From the NCBI RefSeq assembly GCF_003576645.1, contig NC_044927.1, positions 16,996,460 through 17,060,459 on the forward strand: a DNA stretch of 64,000 bases. Direction: 5' to 3'. Under the pieces are notes generated by a model. That model made no database searches, was not told the DNA's origin, and was given only the letters and a program-made list of their open reading frames with translations. Source of the stretch: Ipomoea triloba (lineage: Eukaryota; Streptophyta; Magnoliopsida; Solanales; Convolvulaceae). Both the position numbers and the translations under genes were made by a program. Below, piece after piece: positions 22,040 to 33,869 of the stretch (positions are counted from its first letter, which is position 1; the number at the start of each line of letters is the position of its first letter).

Positions 22040-22128
22040 AGAAAGAGCGCTGGAGCAGGGTTCAAACCCAGATCATCACACTTCCAGGCCAGCAATCCAA
22101 CCACCACACCACTCTACACAATGGTGAT
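22040..22128 (-). mobile_element. tRNA-like SINE unit
   Basis: On the minus strand GTGGTGTGGTGGTTGGATTG precedes TGGGTTTGAACCC, resembling pol III A and B boxes. Short and possibly truncated. Confidence 0.4.
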
Positions 22129-22647
22129 AAATTTAGGCAATGGATTTATTAGACCCAAAACTGAAACCAGTAGCTCCATTTCGAAATTTCAGCCCCAAAA
22201 TCCACTTCAAACCCCTCAAAACACAACTCCAATAATACATCAACCCTTCCAAACTTTAAAACATGAGCATACACTATTTTAGAAGCAAAATACACAACTT
22301 CTAAGGATTTAGAGTAACAAAATAGCCAATAATTTCAAATAATTTCAAACAATAAAACTTTAGAGCAAAGTAATTTGGGCATCCATGAATCCTTACCTCA
22401 AATGCTATCATCCTCTAGCAAAATTTCCTCTTAATCCTTAGGCTTAATCACAAACTTCCCCTTCACCTTAAGTTCAAGCAAAACCACACACAACCACAAT
22501 ACCATTTTTCAATACTTACACAAACATAAGAACAAAGCAATTAAAATGGAGAAGAAATTAAGAATGGAGAAATGAAGAAGAAAGAGTGGAAAAGAAGAAG
22601 AATAAATGGAGAGGAAGAAGATAACTTACTAACCTAGGGTTAGAGCT

Positions 22648-22790
22648 TCTTTTTTTTTTTTTTTGAATACTACTAACTCTATTACAATGCAGTATCTGTT
22701 CATAACTACTTTCTTAACCTATTGAAGCACAAGAGTAAGCATTGCCTCCACTGAGGCTCGAACCCACCACCTCCCGTATAAAGAGAAGGG
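22648..22790 (-). mobile_element. SINE with 3' poly(A)
   Basis: On the minus strand GGGAGGTGGTGGGTTCGAGCC (B box GGTTCGAGCC) runs through TAGAGTTAGTAGTATTC into an A run (the T run at 22650-22664). The A-box end appears shortened. Confidence 0.55.
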
Positions 22791-23249
22791 TTAGAGCTTC
22801 TTGGTCTACAACTCACGTGAGAGAGGAGAAAGAAGAGGGTAAGAAATGACGAAGAAATGGGGTATTTATAGATGGGTGAAGGGATGGGTTAGATGAGTCT
22901 AGAGAATTCTAAGTCTTCTTAATTGGGTCATGGCCCATGGGCTAAAAATTGGGCTTAGGAATTATTGGGCTCAAGCAAATTCATTGGACTTAGGAAGAAT
23001 AATAATTTGGGCTTACAAAGTTTGATAGTTATAAAAATGATGTTGGCAGGTTCTTCTCAGATAGATTTTGAATAGAATTTTTTTTTTTGAATCATAAAAT
23101 AATTTATTTAAAGCCCGAAATTAAATAATTGATTTAATAGTATTTGAACTAAAAATATTTTTCATAGAAAAATGAATTTTATTTTTGAGAGTATTTGTAT
23201 TAAAATAATATCGTTTATTATGAGCAAATTTACGGGGTATTACACCTTC

Positions 23250-25069
23250 TTCTTCCTATTTGGGACAGTGTGGTCGGTCGTCTTCTCTAAACAAACAGTA
23301 TGCTCGTCTTCTCCACTAGAGAATATGCACTGTCGTCTTCTCCATTGGAGAAGATGACCATTCCTATTAAATGTTGAACGCTAGTTGCGTTAAGTTCAAC
23401 GACCAGTGGTGGAGAACGATCAACGGTGATTTTTCCGGCGAATGTGACCCTAAATTGTGGTTTCTGGGCGGTGCATAACCAGTAACATATTGGTTACCGA
23501 TAAACATGGTTTATTTGATCTATTTTAACAATTTTGAGTCTTTTAACTGATGAACTTTTTAAATGTTGGAGGACTTAATTGCACTTTTGGTAAAGTTTGA
23601 ATCCTTATTTGACCCTTTTCTTTTTTTCTTTTTTTCTTTTTTTGTCCATATCCAACAATATTTAGCTTCTTAAGTGTTTTTTTTATACTATCTCTTCTGT
23701 TTTAATATTTCCAACAATAACGACTTTCAGGGAGGGGACAATCGGCATGAAAGCGGCCAACTAGTAGTAGGCGCGAGCTGGTGGGGTGAGGCGGTCTCTG
23801 GTGATGCCGTGATGGCATCCAGACTTGCACCAATCACATGCCTAATGACCTCTAACGTGAACCAACAAATCTCCCCAAATGTGAAAAAGCAACGTAACCA
23901 TGACTTCAAAAAATGATTTCCCCGATGATGTTTCGCTTTGGATGAATACTTCTGTTGACGGTGAGAATTGAGAAAGGGAGGGGTTAATGGTCGACGGTGA
24001 TGGCGAAGCAGCTTCCTCCGGCAAACAGCGTGGATGGCGATGATGATAGAGAGTTCTTAGAAGATGGTTGATTCTTCGGCTGTGGCGGAGAAATCGAGAT
24101 AAATCGAGAAAACGAGACGAACTTTTCTTACGAGTCCCTTGTTCGTCACGATGGTACGGCTAGAAAAGGGAACAAAACATGCAAGACCAGAGAGGGATTT
24201 CTACTGCTGAGGTGGTGGCGCTGCAACAAAGTGATGCTAGGGCATTTGATTTTCAAGACATTACTTTGGATTAGCACTTCAAATCTTTCTAGAAAGTTTT
24301 TGACTGCCTGGAGAACCACAAAAAATATAGAGGGTCCTTAAGCACTCTTCGAGCGACAGAGAGGGGAGAGGAGACTGGTTCGGGTGTTGCATGGTAGGTA
24401 GAGCGAGGACGACTAGCTTAATCTTATTCTCCGAAAACTCTCTTTTTGGTCGCCTGTAGTCTGCAAATTATTTCTTGAAACGTTTGGTATTTCTTTCTTG
24501 AGGTTTACATGCAAATGGGGTGTGTAGTAGACCTTTTGACCCATTTATTCCATTCTTCTCGCTGTCGTTACCGCCGGAGAAACAAGGAATTAACGGCAAA
24601 GAAATTCTCCCTTTCTGATGATTAGAGGAACACGACATTTTGTTGCATCTCCACGAACGGAGCCAGTTGATGGTGCTAATTCCTTCGTCTATTCAAGTGT
24701 ATAGCAATGCATATAAAACATTGATAGAAATCCTATGAAGTATCATCTATTTCCCAGAAGAGTTCTATTGCTCCTGTATATGAAAGTGTACTATAAGTTA
24801 AGCATTAGGAAGAAGATGACCAGACATTGGCTTTGGGCAGTCTCTTTTATTAAATGGGTCGAGAGAATTTCTAGAGGGTAATACCCTTTTAGAGAGAGAG
24901 CCTAGAAAGCCAGAGCCCCCTTTACTTGAGTGAAATGGCCTTTATATAAGCCTAGAGTATTGACTTTGACTATATGACATTTGATCCGAACCGTTTTGCA
25001 CCGACCCTACTATAAAACGAGCGCAAGGACCGTAAAAGGGATGTCAAATCGAAGAATATTCCCTATTAG

Positions 25070-25070
<1 letters not shown>
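23250..25070. other. Spacer with unassigned GC-richer block
   Basis: 23245-23625 is the probable right piece of the split MITE. 23740-24660 is more GC-rich, with short frames on both strands and no recognisable protein; captured or decayed gene sequence is possible. A phrase 'CCATATCCAACAATATTTA ... TTTTAATATTT' at 23645-23715 recurs at 25203-25290 and 25404-25490. Confidence 0.35.

Positions 25071-25073
<3 letters not shown>

Positions 25074-25108
<35 letters not shown>
25074..25108. repeat. (AT)n microsatellite
   Basis: Uninterrupted AT dinucleotides. Confidence 0.95.
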
Positions 25109-25109
<1 letters not shown>

Positions 25110-25556
25110 TAAAGGAAAGATGAGTTAGTCAAGTTAGTAAAGCATGCATGCAGCTTATAAAAGGTCTTGGGTTCTTTACCTACATTTATTATGTATTCTA
25201 TTTTTCACCCATATTCAACAATATTTATGGCTATGCTTTATAAGTGTTTTTAATTATTTTTATAAAAAGTTATCTCTTTTGTTTTAATATTTATATTAAT
25301 AATGAGATGTGAACGTGTTTTATATTCGAATTATTTTATAAAAGTAATTATGTTTCATATTTTATTATTATTATTTTTATAAAGTTTTTATGTATTTTAA
25401 TTTTTGTCCATATCCAACAATATTCATGGCTATGCTTCTTAAGTGTTTTATTTATTATTTTTTTAACTCTCTTTTTTTTCTTTTAATATTTGCCCACTGT
25501 AAAAAAAATTCTAGGTCCACCCCTTAATAATAAAGATTTGTAATGGGTTCAGAATT

Positions 25557-26265
25557 TGGGTTGTTATACCATGGATCAGGGGTCCACCTTCCAAGGTGTA
25601 TCCTAGTCCTAAACAATATTGAATTGTGTATTTTTAGTATTGGAAATGTGAACTTTCAGAATGTATATTGTGTTTCTAAGTCAAAACACATAACAGTTGT
25701 ACTAAATTTTAAAAAGATTTAATCATGTATTTTTAGTATTAGAATTGACTGCAGTATTTGAAAGGAACTTGTGAATACAAAACTACAAGGTAATCAATTA
25801 CATATATGTTAACATTGTGTGTTCATAGTAGACAAATTGTGAACTTTTAAAAGGTAATTAAATTGTGAACATTTAGGCCCTGTTTAGTAAATAATTAGCC
25901 TATCAGCCAATTTTGGCTTATTTGACCACTATTAATTGTTTGACTTGGTTAAAAAAATCAATATAAGTGTTTGGTTAATAAGTTTTTTGTAACTCCAAAA
26001 TACTAAAATTCAAAAGGCTACTCAAAACAACCTTTTTAATGAGTTTTTTGAGAAAAGAAATTATACCAAACAGCTATCAGCTAACAGTTAATTTACCAAA
26101 CACCTTTCTACAATCAACTAATAGTTCTCAAAAAAAAATATTATCAACTAATCATACCTTCTAACCCAATCAGCTAACAACCATTTACCAAACAGGACCT
26201 TAGTATGTAAATGTGCATGAGTCCACCTTGCAAGGTAGATCCGCGGCCACCGAATAATTTGCCAT
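25557..26265. mobile_element. Foldback MITE (GGTCCAC family) interrupted by a Tourist-like MITE
   Basis: Left end CCATGGATCAGGGGTCCACC...AAGG, right end CCTTGCAAGGTAGATCC ... AATAATTTGCC. The same end phrases occur in elements at 46892, 48834 and 49285. Confidence 0.5.
25876..26199. mobile_element. Tourist-like (PIF/Harbinger) MITE
   Basis: Terminal inverted repeats GGCCCTGTTTAGTAAAT and ATTTACCAAACAGGACC, flanked by the 3-bp duplication TTA (25873-25875, 26200-26202) typical of PIF/Harbinger. Confidence 0.8.
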
Positions 26266-27130
26266 TTTTTTGTTTTTCAGCCAAAATATCTAATTTGGCA
26301 ATATATTTGTAATGGTTTTATATAACTATATTGTTGTATTAATCTCATTATCATCTCCACCATCTCACTTTCTCCTCCATTTTATATTGTATTATGAAGT
26401 AGCTAGTTATGATGAAGTGGTTATTTGTGATGTATGTATAATAAAGCAAAAATGATCAATGAAATTGGGCCTGCAGTTCCTTGAGTTCAATTCTTCTTAT
26501 TCTTCTCTTCTTTATCTCTTTGTTTTCTCTATTTCTTTATTATTATTTTACAACAATTCCTTAGTTTTAATTGAATTGTGCTGTGTATTTGTATATTTTT
26601 AGCCCATTTTTAATAATTTGATTGTTTTTTATAATATATTAAAAATTATTTATGAATTATCTTTAATAAATATAAAATTGTATTAAAGTTAATTTCTAAA
26701 TATTTTTATTATTATCATATATGCTACATCAACATTACTAGCATGTCTAGGTAACAAGCAGTCATTTGAGGTGGATTGTACAATCCTAAAATGTTTAATG
26801 GTCGAATTGTAATGTTTTTAACTTCATTAACCTAATTGAATATTTGTATCCAATTTTCTTGATTTTTTTAGCCCTTTAAATTTATGTACGGAGTATAGAG
26901 TTTTTTGGTACGTAGACGACACGTAATCCCCTTCCGGAGCCTTCCGTTCTGCATTTCAAGAAACTATCATGCATGCCAGCGCCACGCGTCCAATTAAACT
27001 AACAGATGGACTAATGGGCGTAATTAAATAAACAAAAAAGTGATTTCACTTATCCAGTTGTCGCATTTTATATATAAAAAATTTGATTCATTATTATTGA
27101 TTAAAATATAAAAATTAATAAGTGTAACTT
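26266..27130. other. AT-rich spacer
   Basis: No ORF or repeat that I can assign. Confidence 0.5.
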
Positions 27131-27132
27131 TA

Positions 27133-27377
27133 CTCTTCATTTTATGTATCTGGTTCAGTTTGGTTCGGTTAACGAAACTTTATTGAAATTATTTTTAATT
27201 TAATTTTTCATAATATTAAGTTTAGTATTAATATACAAAATTTAAAAGTAGTATTAAACACAAAAAATAAAATTTAAAAATAAGTAAAAAAAATAAAGAA
27301 TATAAACAAAGAAAAAAGAGTTGGTTTCACCGATGAATAGATGAATAGTAAGCAGCACGATAAAATGGGAGAGAGAG
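27133..27377. mobile_element. Stowaway-like MITE
   Basis: Ends CTCTTCATTTTATGTATC and GATAAAATGGGAGAGAGAG, flanked by TA (27131, 27378). It shares its interior with 48274-48525. Confidence 0.75.
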
Positions 27378-27895
27378 TAATAAATTTCAATAAAACACCT
27401 TCATTAAGCACAAAAAATTATTTAACAATTATAAAACTGAGATAATAAGATCAGATAAGGCAGAGTTTCATTAACTTTATGGTTTCGGTTTTAGGATTCA
27501 TCAATGGAGTGCAATGAATTATACTTACTGTAATAATCTTCTTTTATAATGTGTGAAAATTTCCATCTCTATCAAGATGTATATATCAGATAAATTTTAT
27601 TATTGAATAGCAATTTACGAATCATACAAGAACATGCTTTTTGAATTCGAGCATGCCTTTCCAGACATTACCAGAACAAGGCTGATTTGAACTGACAACG
27701 AAAACAGGGGCGACGGATATAGAAGTTGTTTCGGTGAAATTAGTTAATTAATCAGAAAAAAAAAGGATAATAGAATATATACACGAAACTGTAAAGAAAC
27801 AAATCTGATCTCACATTCAAGACAAGAAAATTGTACAAGTACTGGAATTGAAGAGCCTAATAAAACTTAAATTGGTCTAGTTATGCATGTGGGGA

Positions 27896-28117
27896 CTAGG
27901 TAGGGGCAGAACGAACCAGACGGGCGGGAAATTGGTTGGATGGGCGGCGGGAAGCGGCGGAATGGGAGGAGGAGGTGAAGGGAAGACGGCGGAGGATGAG
28001 GAAACGAACCCGTCGGGGAAAAGGCAGAGGAGCTTCGTTGAATACATGCTGCAGCACCCTCGCTAGCAACACCGTGTACTCCTCCAAAAGCTCCGCCACT
28101 GTCGCCACCAATATCAT
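27896..28117 (-). CDS. Small conserved-looking plant protein, 73 aa
   Basis: Start chosen at the ATG at 28117, giving MILVATVAELLEEYTVLL. The frame is open upstream to 28216, but that stretch encodes the (GA)n repeat and reads as 5' UTR. The protein has an amphipathic/hydrophobic N-terminal helix (residues 1-26), a short NEAPLPFPRRVRFLILRRLPF block (27-47) and a Ser/Arg-rich tail. There are no cysteines and no clear signal peptide. The pattern 'EEYTVLLARVL..FNEAP.PRRVRFL' feels like a small uncharacterised plant protein family, but I cannot name it, and the function is unknown. A TATA box and a GA-rich leader lie at suitable distances upstream, so a real transcribed gene is plausible. It is the only apparently intact host gene seen in the window. 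Confidence 0.55.
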   Translation of the reverse strand: MILVATVAELLEEYTVLLARVLQHVFNEAPLPFPRRVRFLILRRLPFTSSSHSAASRRPSNQFPARLVRSAPT

Positions 28118-28164
28118 TCTCTTCTTCGCCGGAATACCGAATCGAACCGCTACTCTTCCCCTGA

Positions 28165-28240
28165 TCTCTCTCTCTCTCTCTCTCTCTCTCGTAGGGTTCG
28201 GATTTCGGAACCGCACACAAACACTGCATATGATATATAC
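28165..28240 (-). promoter_or_regulatory. TATA box and GA-rich 5' leader of the 73-aa gene
   Basis: TATATATC on the minus strand (28239-28232) lies about 115 bases before the ATG. A (GA)n run (about 28165-28190) lies in between, in the usual place for a plant 5' UTR microsatellite. Confidence 0.5.
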
Positions 28241-28261
28241 CCAACTTATTGCGAACAGCTA

Positions 28262-28721
28262 GCGTGCCTTTTTATTTTCTACTCCGTAACCTTTTTTTTT
28301 TTTAAGACTTAATTGATACTGAATTAATTTTGTCCGACTAATCCTAACGATGCTGTATTTAATCAAGTCTTTTATAAATTTTTAAAGAATTTTAATATGA
28401 TTGAATTTTAGATAACTTTTGTAGATTTTTTTATAGATTTTTTTAAAATTTTTTAAACTTTCATTAACTTTATAGGGTATATAAAAGTCTGTAGAAGAAA
28501 CACTACATTTGTAAATTTTAAAAAACTTTTTCATACTAAAAAGTCTACAAAAAGTCATTAAAATTATAAATTGAATAAAATCTTACAAACATTTCATGAC
28601 TTCTATTAATAAATTATTTATAGTTTTCTTAAAAAACTGTTATAATATATAATATATATTTTATAAAACAAAAAACTTAAAGCATTGAAAAAAAAAATTG
28701 ATTGACACAAAAAAAGAGTGT
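28262..28721. other. AT-rich spacer
   Basis: It has inverted-repeat-like phrases (AAAAGTCTGTAGAAG / TAAAAAGTCTACAAAAAG), suggesting a decayed MITE. No ORF. Confidence 0.35.
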
Positions 28722-30167
28722 TGATAGTTTTGTTGGAACCAGGTCCATCATAAATCAAGTATAGTGATACAGAACAAGAACGAGAGTGGAAAATAGTATT
28801 ATTATTAGCTCAGGGCTCTAGGCCCAAAAGAATACGTACAAAGCCCTAGAAATAACAATGTTACCGCTAGGAATCATAAATTGGATATAGTGATAAAATA
28901 GTATTATTATTAGCTTGAGCTTTACAATGGACCAAGGAGGTGGGGAAACCGCCGAAAACCTTTGTTACATTTTTTTTAAAATTTTTATATTTTTTATTTT
29001 TTTATTTTTTTATAAATTCTATTTTTTATTAAATACCATTATTTTAATAACTATTATAATTTTTTATATTTTAAATAAAACAATTACAATGTTTAATTAT
29101 ACAATTCTATCAATTTTCCAGAAAATGAACCAAACACACAAAGACAGTTTTCCATGATACATCCAAACACTGGAAATGAAACTGTTTTTCGGAAAATGAC
29201 TCATTTTCCAGAAAACATTTTCCTGCTTTCCAAACGGACCCTTAGCCCCAAAAGAATACATACAAAGCCCAAGAAATAATAATGTTACCGTTAGGAATCG
29301 AACCCTGGCGTGCCGACAGGAGAGAGAAAACTCAAATCAATGGACCATAAAAGGTTTGGTGAGCCAAGGAATGATTTTTAAGGGGAGGGAAGACACCGAA
29401 TTTATATTGTTGAAGGACTCACGGATGGTTGACAAATGGACGACATCGGACAACCTTCATTCTTGGTCACACACGTGTCCCCCACTACTTTGCTTCCAGC
29501 GTACTCATATGCACAGGTAGAGCTTCCTGCCCTTTAGTACACAAGATGCATGGTAACTTGGTGGTTAAGAACTTGTGTTGTTATATTTGAGGTTGTGGGT
29601 TAGAATCTTGTTGGCTACACTTTCTTTAATATTTCTCTCCATGCCTCCTTCTTTCCTTGACAATAAAAATGGACACCTCGCTTAGGTCAAGACTTTCCCA
29701 ATAAAATGGTCCCTCGGGGTCCCATGTCCTCATCATTAGTCCCCACTTCTTTGGGTATTGGTTGTCTTCATCTCTTCTCTTTTCGACAGCTCGGTGATAT
29801 GCTATTTGTCAAGAAGATTTCGCTCTTGCACATTCCCTCAAGACTTTCCCAATAAAATGGGGGTCCCCCGGGGTCTCATGTCCTCATCATAAGTCTCCAC
29901 TTTCTTTGGGCATTGGTTGTCTTCATCTCTTATCTTCTGGACAGCTCGGTGATATGCTATTTGTTAAGAAGATTTCGCTCTTGCATATTCCCACATGCTG
30001 TATAAAAAGGAAAGATATTTTTTGGAGGCGCGATGTCTCGCTACGCTGCCTTCCCTACTTGCGGGCCGATGAGTTGCCTTCCCTACAAGCAGGCTCTTTA
30101 GGCCACCTTCCCTACATGCAGGCCCGTATGACTTTATTTTTTTAAGTGCGATGCCTTGCTAAGTTGC
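28722..30167 (-). mobile_element. 3' part of gypsy-like element 'E' (LTR piece and internal region)
   Basis: 28722-28790 repeats the LTR end found next to a primer site at 46812 (TTGTTGGAACCAGGTCCA / TTGTTGAAACCGGATCCA and TATAGTGATACAGAAC). 29691-29840 and 29841-29999 are a tandem duplication of about 150 bases (AAGACTTTCCCAATAAAATG start). 30035-30160 carries the CCTTCCCTACTTGCGGGC repeats also found at 45548-45850. Those shared blocks tie the two sides together as one element split by the 30168 to about 45540 insertion. Confidence 0.5.
29535..29640 (+). mobile_element. Possible SINE-like unit
   Basis: TAACTTGGTGGTTAAG (A-box-like) then TGTGGGTTAGAATCTTG (B-box-like). Weak; boundaries not defined. 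Confidence 0.3.
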
Positions 30168-30404
30168 TGAAGTAGCAGTCTTAGGTGAGGTGTAATGAAT
30201 GTGGGGGTAGTGGTAAAACGAGGAAAAGTTTCCGAGTGTCGGTCTCAAAGGAGAAAAATTGAAAGATTGCTATGATTTTAATCAAAGGAATGTGTAATGA
30301 GACGTGTGAGGTTGTTGAAGGGTGTGAATGGCATTGAGGAAGGGTAAGTGTGAAAGAGATAACTAAAATCAAAGTAACAAACAATAAGAAATAAGGGAAT
30401 GAAT
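30168..30404 (-). repeat. Truncated second copy of the D LTR end
   Basis: Matches 30756-30995 over about 235 bases (GAAGTAGCAG... to AAATAAGGGAATGAATT). The start of this LTR is missing. Confidence 0.7.
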
Positions 30405-30733
30405 TGGGACTGGTGGTGGGGTTGGTATCGGTGTTTCTCTCCCTTGAGAGTTCCTCGTAGCACTTGTAGAAGTCATATGTTCAGTTCGGATGTTTTTCCT
30501 TCTTGTTGCTTTGTTAATTTCTGGTATGTAAGGAAATAGACCGTGGTTTCCTTTCGCTCTTGTGTGCATTCACCTATTAAGATATTCAAGAAAGCAAACA
30601 ATCATCTATTGACTAGAAGTAGTCAATTTAGGGTAAGTAACAAAACAAATAAAACAAAAAAATGGAATTAACAACATTCAAATCCTCAAAAGCATTCAAT
30701 CAATTAAAAGCAAAGAAAATGACAACCTATTGC

Positions 30734-30753
30734 CTCCTCGGCAACGGCGCCAA
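30734..30753 (-). other. Primer-binding site following the D LTR
   Basis: On the minus strand TTGGCGCCGTTGCCGAGGAG, a tRNA-Asp-type site, directly after the LTR end at 30756. Confidence 0.75.
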
Positions 30754-30755
30754 TT

Positions 30756-31973
30756 TGAAGTAGCAGCACTAGGTGAGGTGTAATGAATGTGGGGTAGTGG
30801 TAAAACAAGGAAAAGTCTCCGAGTGTCGGTCTCGAATGAGGAAAATCGAAAGATTGCTATGCTTTTAATCAAAGGAATGCGTAATGAGACGTGTGAGGTT
30901 GTTGAAGGGTGTGAATGGCATTGGGGAAGGGTAAGTGTGAAAGAGATAACTAAAATCAAAGTAACAAACAGTAAGAAATAAGGGAATGAATTTTGCTTGT
31001 CTATGTTGCCTCATTGTGTGTCTCATGTAATGGTCTAATGATTCAGTTGTGTTGGCTATTCAAGAGTGTGTTCTCTTGGTCCTTTTCCACCTTTGTGTAC
31101 TAGGGCTTCTTAGGCTTAGGAGTGTGTTCTCTTGGTCCCAATCATGGAATTCCATAGGATCTAAGATTGCAAAAGCTACAACTTAACTCAAATCAATATC
31201 TATCATGATAGAGTCAAGGTCTCAAACTCTCAATAGATTAGCCAAATCTACACAAGATCTCATCAAACCAACAATCAATAGAAGAGAATAGATCTCCAAC
31301 ATCAAATAAATTAAATCCACAATAAGAAATATGATCTCACACTAAGCAAGCATAGATTCACACAAATCAATCCCTACATAAAACTAGCTAAGCATAATCA
31401 TATATTCAAGCTCATAAACCAATTCAATCTAAGAACAAGAAATGTAAATAAAAATAAGAATCAAATAAAAATCACCTTGTAAAATGAAATTGTAATCTTC
31501 AATCCAAGCTTTTGATCTTCATTTCTTCATACACAATGGAAACGCAAAACTAAATCTAAGAATGAAAATCAAATTTCTAAAATTTTGTTCTCTGAAAAAT
31601 CCTATCAAGCTTCCTTAAATAGTCTCCCAAAAATTGCCCTAAAATAATTTCTCCGCATTGTCTCGTCCACGAGCTCATCCACGCGTGGATGGATACTGGA
31701 ATTTGACCCCACGGCCTTCACGCGTAGATGAAGCATCCTAGCCCCCCCACCCCCAGGACTTCTTTCCTGCTCGGTTTGCTCATTATGCCTATCTCTCGTG
31801 CCAAATGGCTCCCGGGACCTGTAAAACGTCTTAAAAATACACTAAAGGTAGCTTTGCTCGTGGTTATCTAATTAAAGCACAAAATATCATAAATTAGTCA
31901 CATAAGGATACTAAAATGCTATAAAACCATCCCTATTTATACCTAAATATATAGTCATCTTGGGAGCTTATCG
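30756..31973 (-). repeat. LTR of element D, bounded by both a 3' tract and a primer site
   Basis: On the minus strand it starts (C)GATAAGCTCCC after AAATGTGGAAACT and ends CTACTTCA before the primer site. It carries a CGCG-type cassette at 31665-31745 (CCACGCGTGGATGG) and a TATAAATAGG box near 31938. Confidence 0.7.
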
Positions 31974-31991
31974 AGTTTCCACATTTTACAT

Positions 31992-32011
31992 CTTGCTTGC
32001 CCTCAAGCAAG
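31992..32011 (-). other. GAGG-loop hairpin module II of element D
   Basis: CTTGCTT-GAGGGC-AAGCAAG on the minus strand, next to the LTR, as in A, B and C. Confidence 0.55.
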
Positions 32012-32205
32012 ACATTTCATCTCTAAGCACATAAGTTCTCAAGATACTAAGCTCACTCAAATGGAACTCCCAGTCAATAAAAACTGAATGTTAAGACTAT
32101 TGGGGAGGGGGAAATCCTTTATGCTATCTACAAAGAATGTTGGTCAGATGCCATACAACTCAAGGAATATTTCTAGGAAGTAAAAACCCTTCATAGATAG
32201 ACATG

Positions 32206-33863
32206 TGATAAGTGCTCATTTGTCTATATTTTTCTCCCTTCCGCTAAGTCATTTTGCTTTTAGATCATTCCAAATTTCATGAGAATTAGTGCTTATTTGT
32301 GTTATTTTGCAAGGAGTATGAGTTGGAAAGCATTGGAAGCAAAGACGGTGATTTTCAAGCATTTTGGATGAATTTGGAGTCAATGGGAGTCAAGGAGTAA
32401 AGATGGGTGCAACACTTCCAAGGGAGCCTAAGATTTGTATTTTCAATGGTATTTGATCATTTGGGCAAACTAAAACAAAAGAGAAGCAAAAGGTCAAGGT
32501 GTTGAAATTTCTGCACGTCGACATCTTAGTGATTGGACGATATCTCGGCCTATAAATATTCAAATTGAGTGATTCGTGTGCCATTGGAACGAAGACTCAA
32601 AGGGATACAACTCTCATGAATACATTAAAGCTTTAAAAGGAATACAAAGGGGTCAAAATCGTCCAAACTTACAGATTTCGTCCAAATCTGCCACTATTCG
32701 GTTTTTTGACCATATCTCAGCCTAGGAATGTCCAAATGAGGTGGTTCTTGCACCATTGGAAATCTAACTTGAATTTCTACACCTTTGATGAAGACAACAA
32801 AGGCTAATGAAGTTTTTTTGAGGGCGACAAATAGCCTAGAAGTCAAAGCAGTTGCACAGAATTTTGAGAAACGCACTGTAAATTGCACAAAAGCATACGG
32901 CCATGCATATGGCCGTATGAGAGGCCGTATGGAACCTACTCTGTTCATTATTTAAGCTCTTTTTGAGCATTTTGGACTCGGTTTTGACCCATGGTTGAAC
33001 CCTAGACACTCCCATTCACACTCTTTCATATTTTTAGTTTAGATTAGGATTAGATATATGTTTTTTTTAACACTTTTGGAGCTTGTAATCTTGGATTTGA
33101 AGCTTGGATTTCAAGATTCTTCCACCCATTTCAATATAGAAGTTTTCTTTCCCTTATCTCTTTTCTTTATCAAGATTTATGCTTATTACTTGTGCTTTTG
33201 TGTTCTTTATGCTATTTAATCATGAGTAGTTAGTTTATGGGTTTGAGTTAGGGTTGTATTATCTATTTTGATGCTTGTTATGTGATTATTGCATAAAGGG
33301 GATGAACACCCATTTAGGGTTCTTGAGTTTGAATTGGGTTTATTTCTATCTTTCAATGATTAGTGATCAATAATTATTGCTTGTCTTTGGAAAGTCTTTC
33401 ATTTCAATGGAAGTTGGATGGAAGATTTAAGCCAACCCAATCTCAAACCCATTTTCTCTTCTATGGAAATAGGGGTAGATTTGGGGCTAAATAGCTTTTG
33501 TTCTTTAAGAACTTAGGTTGGTACACCATGGAAATGGGGCAATCTTTGTTCTAATCCTTGTGAAAACTTGGATTCCTTTGTGCTAGCCTTGAGAACCTAG
33601 GGTTAATGTTCTTCCCCCAAACTTAAGTGTTAAAGCATCTAGATGGTAATGCCCCTAACTTGAGTCCTATTTCTTTATTTTGCACATATCTATTGTTTAT
33701 ATGTGTTTGTTCTACCTTATTTTCGTTTGCTTAGCTTATTGTTGATTTCCTTGTGCTAGTGCCTAGTTTTGTGATTGCATATTGCATGCCATAACCCCTA
33801 ATCCTCAGCGGAACGACATTTAACACCCGTACACTCACCATCACTCATCTTTGCTACACATCA
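32206..33863 (+). repeat. 5' LTR of element B
   Basis: TGATAAGTGCTC to CTACACATCA. A palindromic cassette lies at 32894-32932 (CATACGGCC, GGCCGTATG, GGCCGTATGG), just before a TATTTAAGC box at 32949. Confidence 0.9.
32894..32932 (+). promoter_or_regulatory. Palindromic cassette upstream of the TATA box, element B LTR
   Basis: CATACGGCCATGC followed by ATATGGCCGTATG forms an inverted repeat, and a third GGCCGTATGG follows at once. The right LTR keeps it at about 38152-38190 with one change. Confidence 0.5.
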
Positions 33864-33869
33864 AAAAAT

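Larger units (their letters stand above)
17516..23244 (-). mobile_element. Giant (about 4.1 kb) solo LTR of a gypsy element, with nested insertions
   Basis: On the minus strand it starts TGTAATACCCCGTAAATTTG (23244), a start typical of plant Ty3-gypsy (Del/Tekay-like) LTRs, and ends GTTGTTACA (17516). The 5-bp duplication CCTTC flanks it exactly (17511-17515, 23245-23249). It contains no gag or pol. Without the nested Copia LTR (18295-19925) it is about 4.09 kb. Confidence 0.8.

Noticed and set aside
21880..22128. Genuine tRNA genes
   Set aside because: A- and B-box-like stretches exist, but no full cloverleaf or anticodon arm can be drawn; they fit SINE heads.
23674..24024. Overlapping 60-80-codon ORFs on both strands
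   Set aside because: Mutually overlapping and unlike any family; no promoter or intron signals seen.
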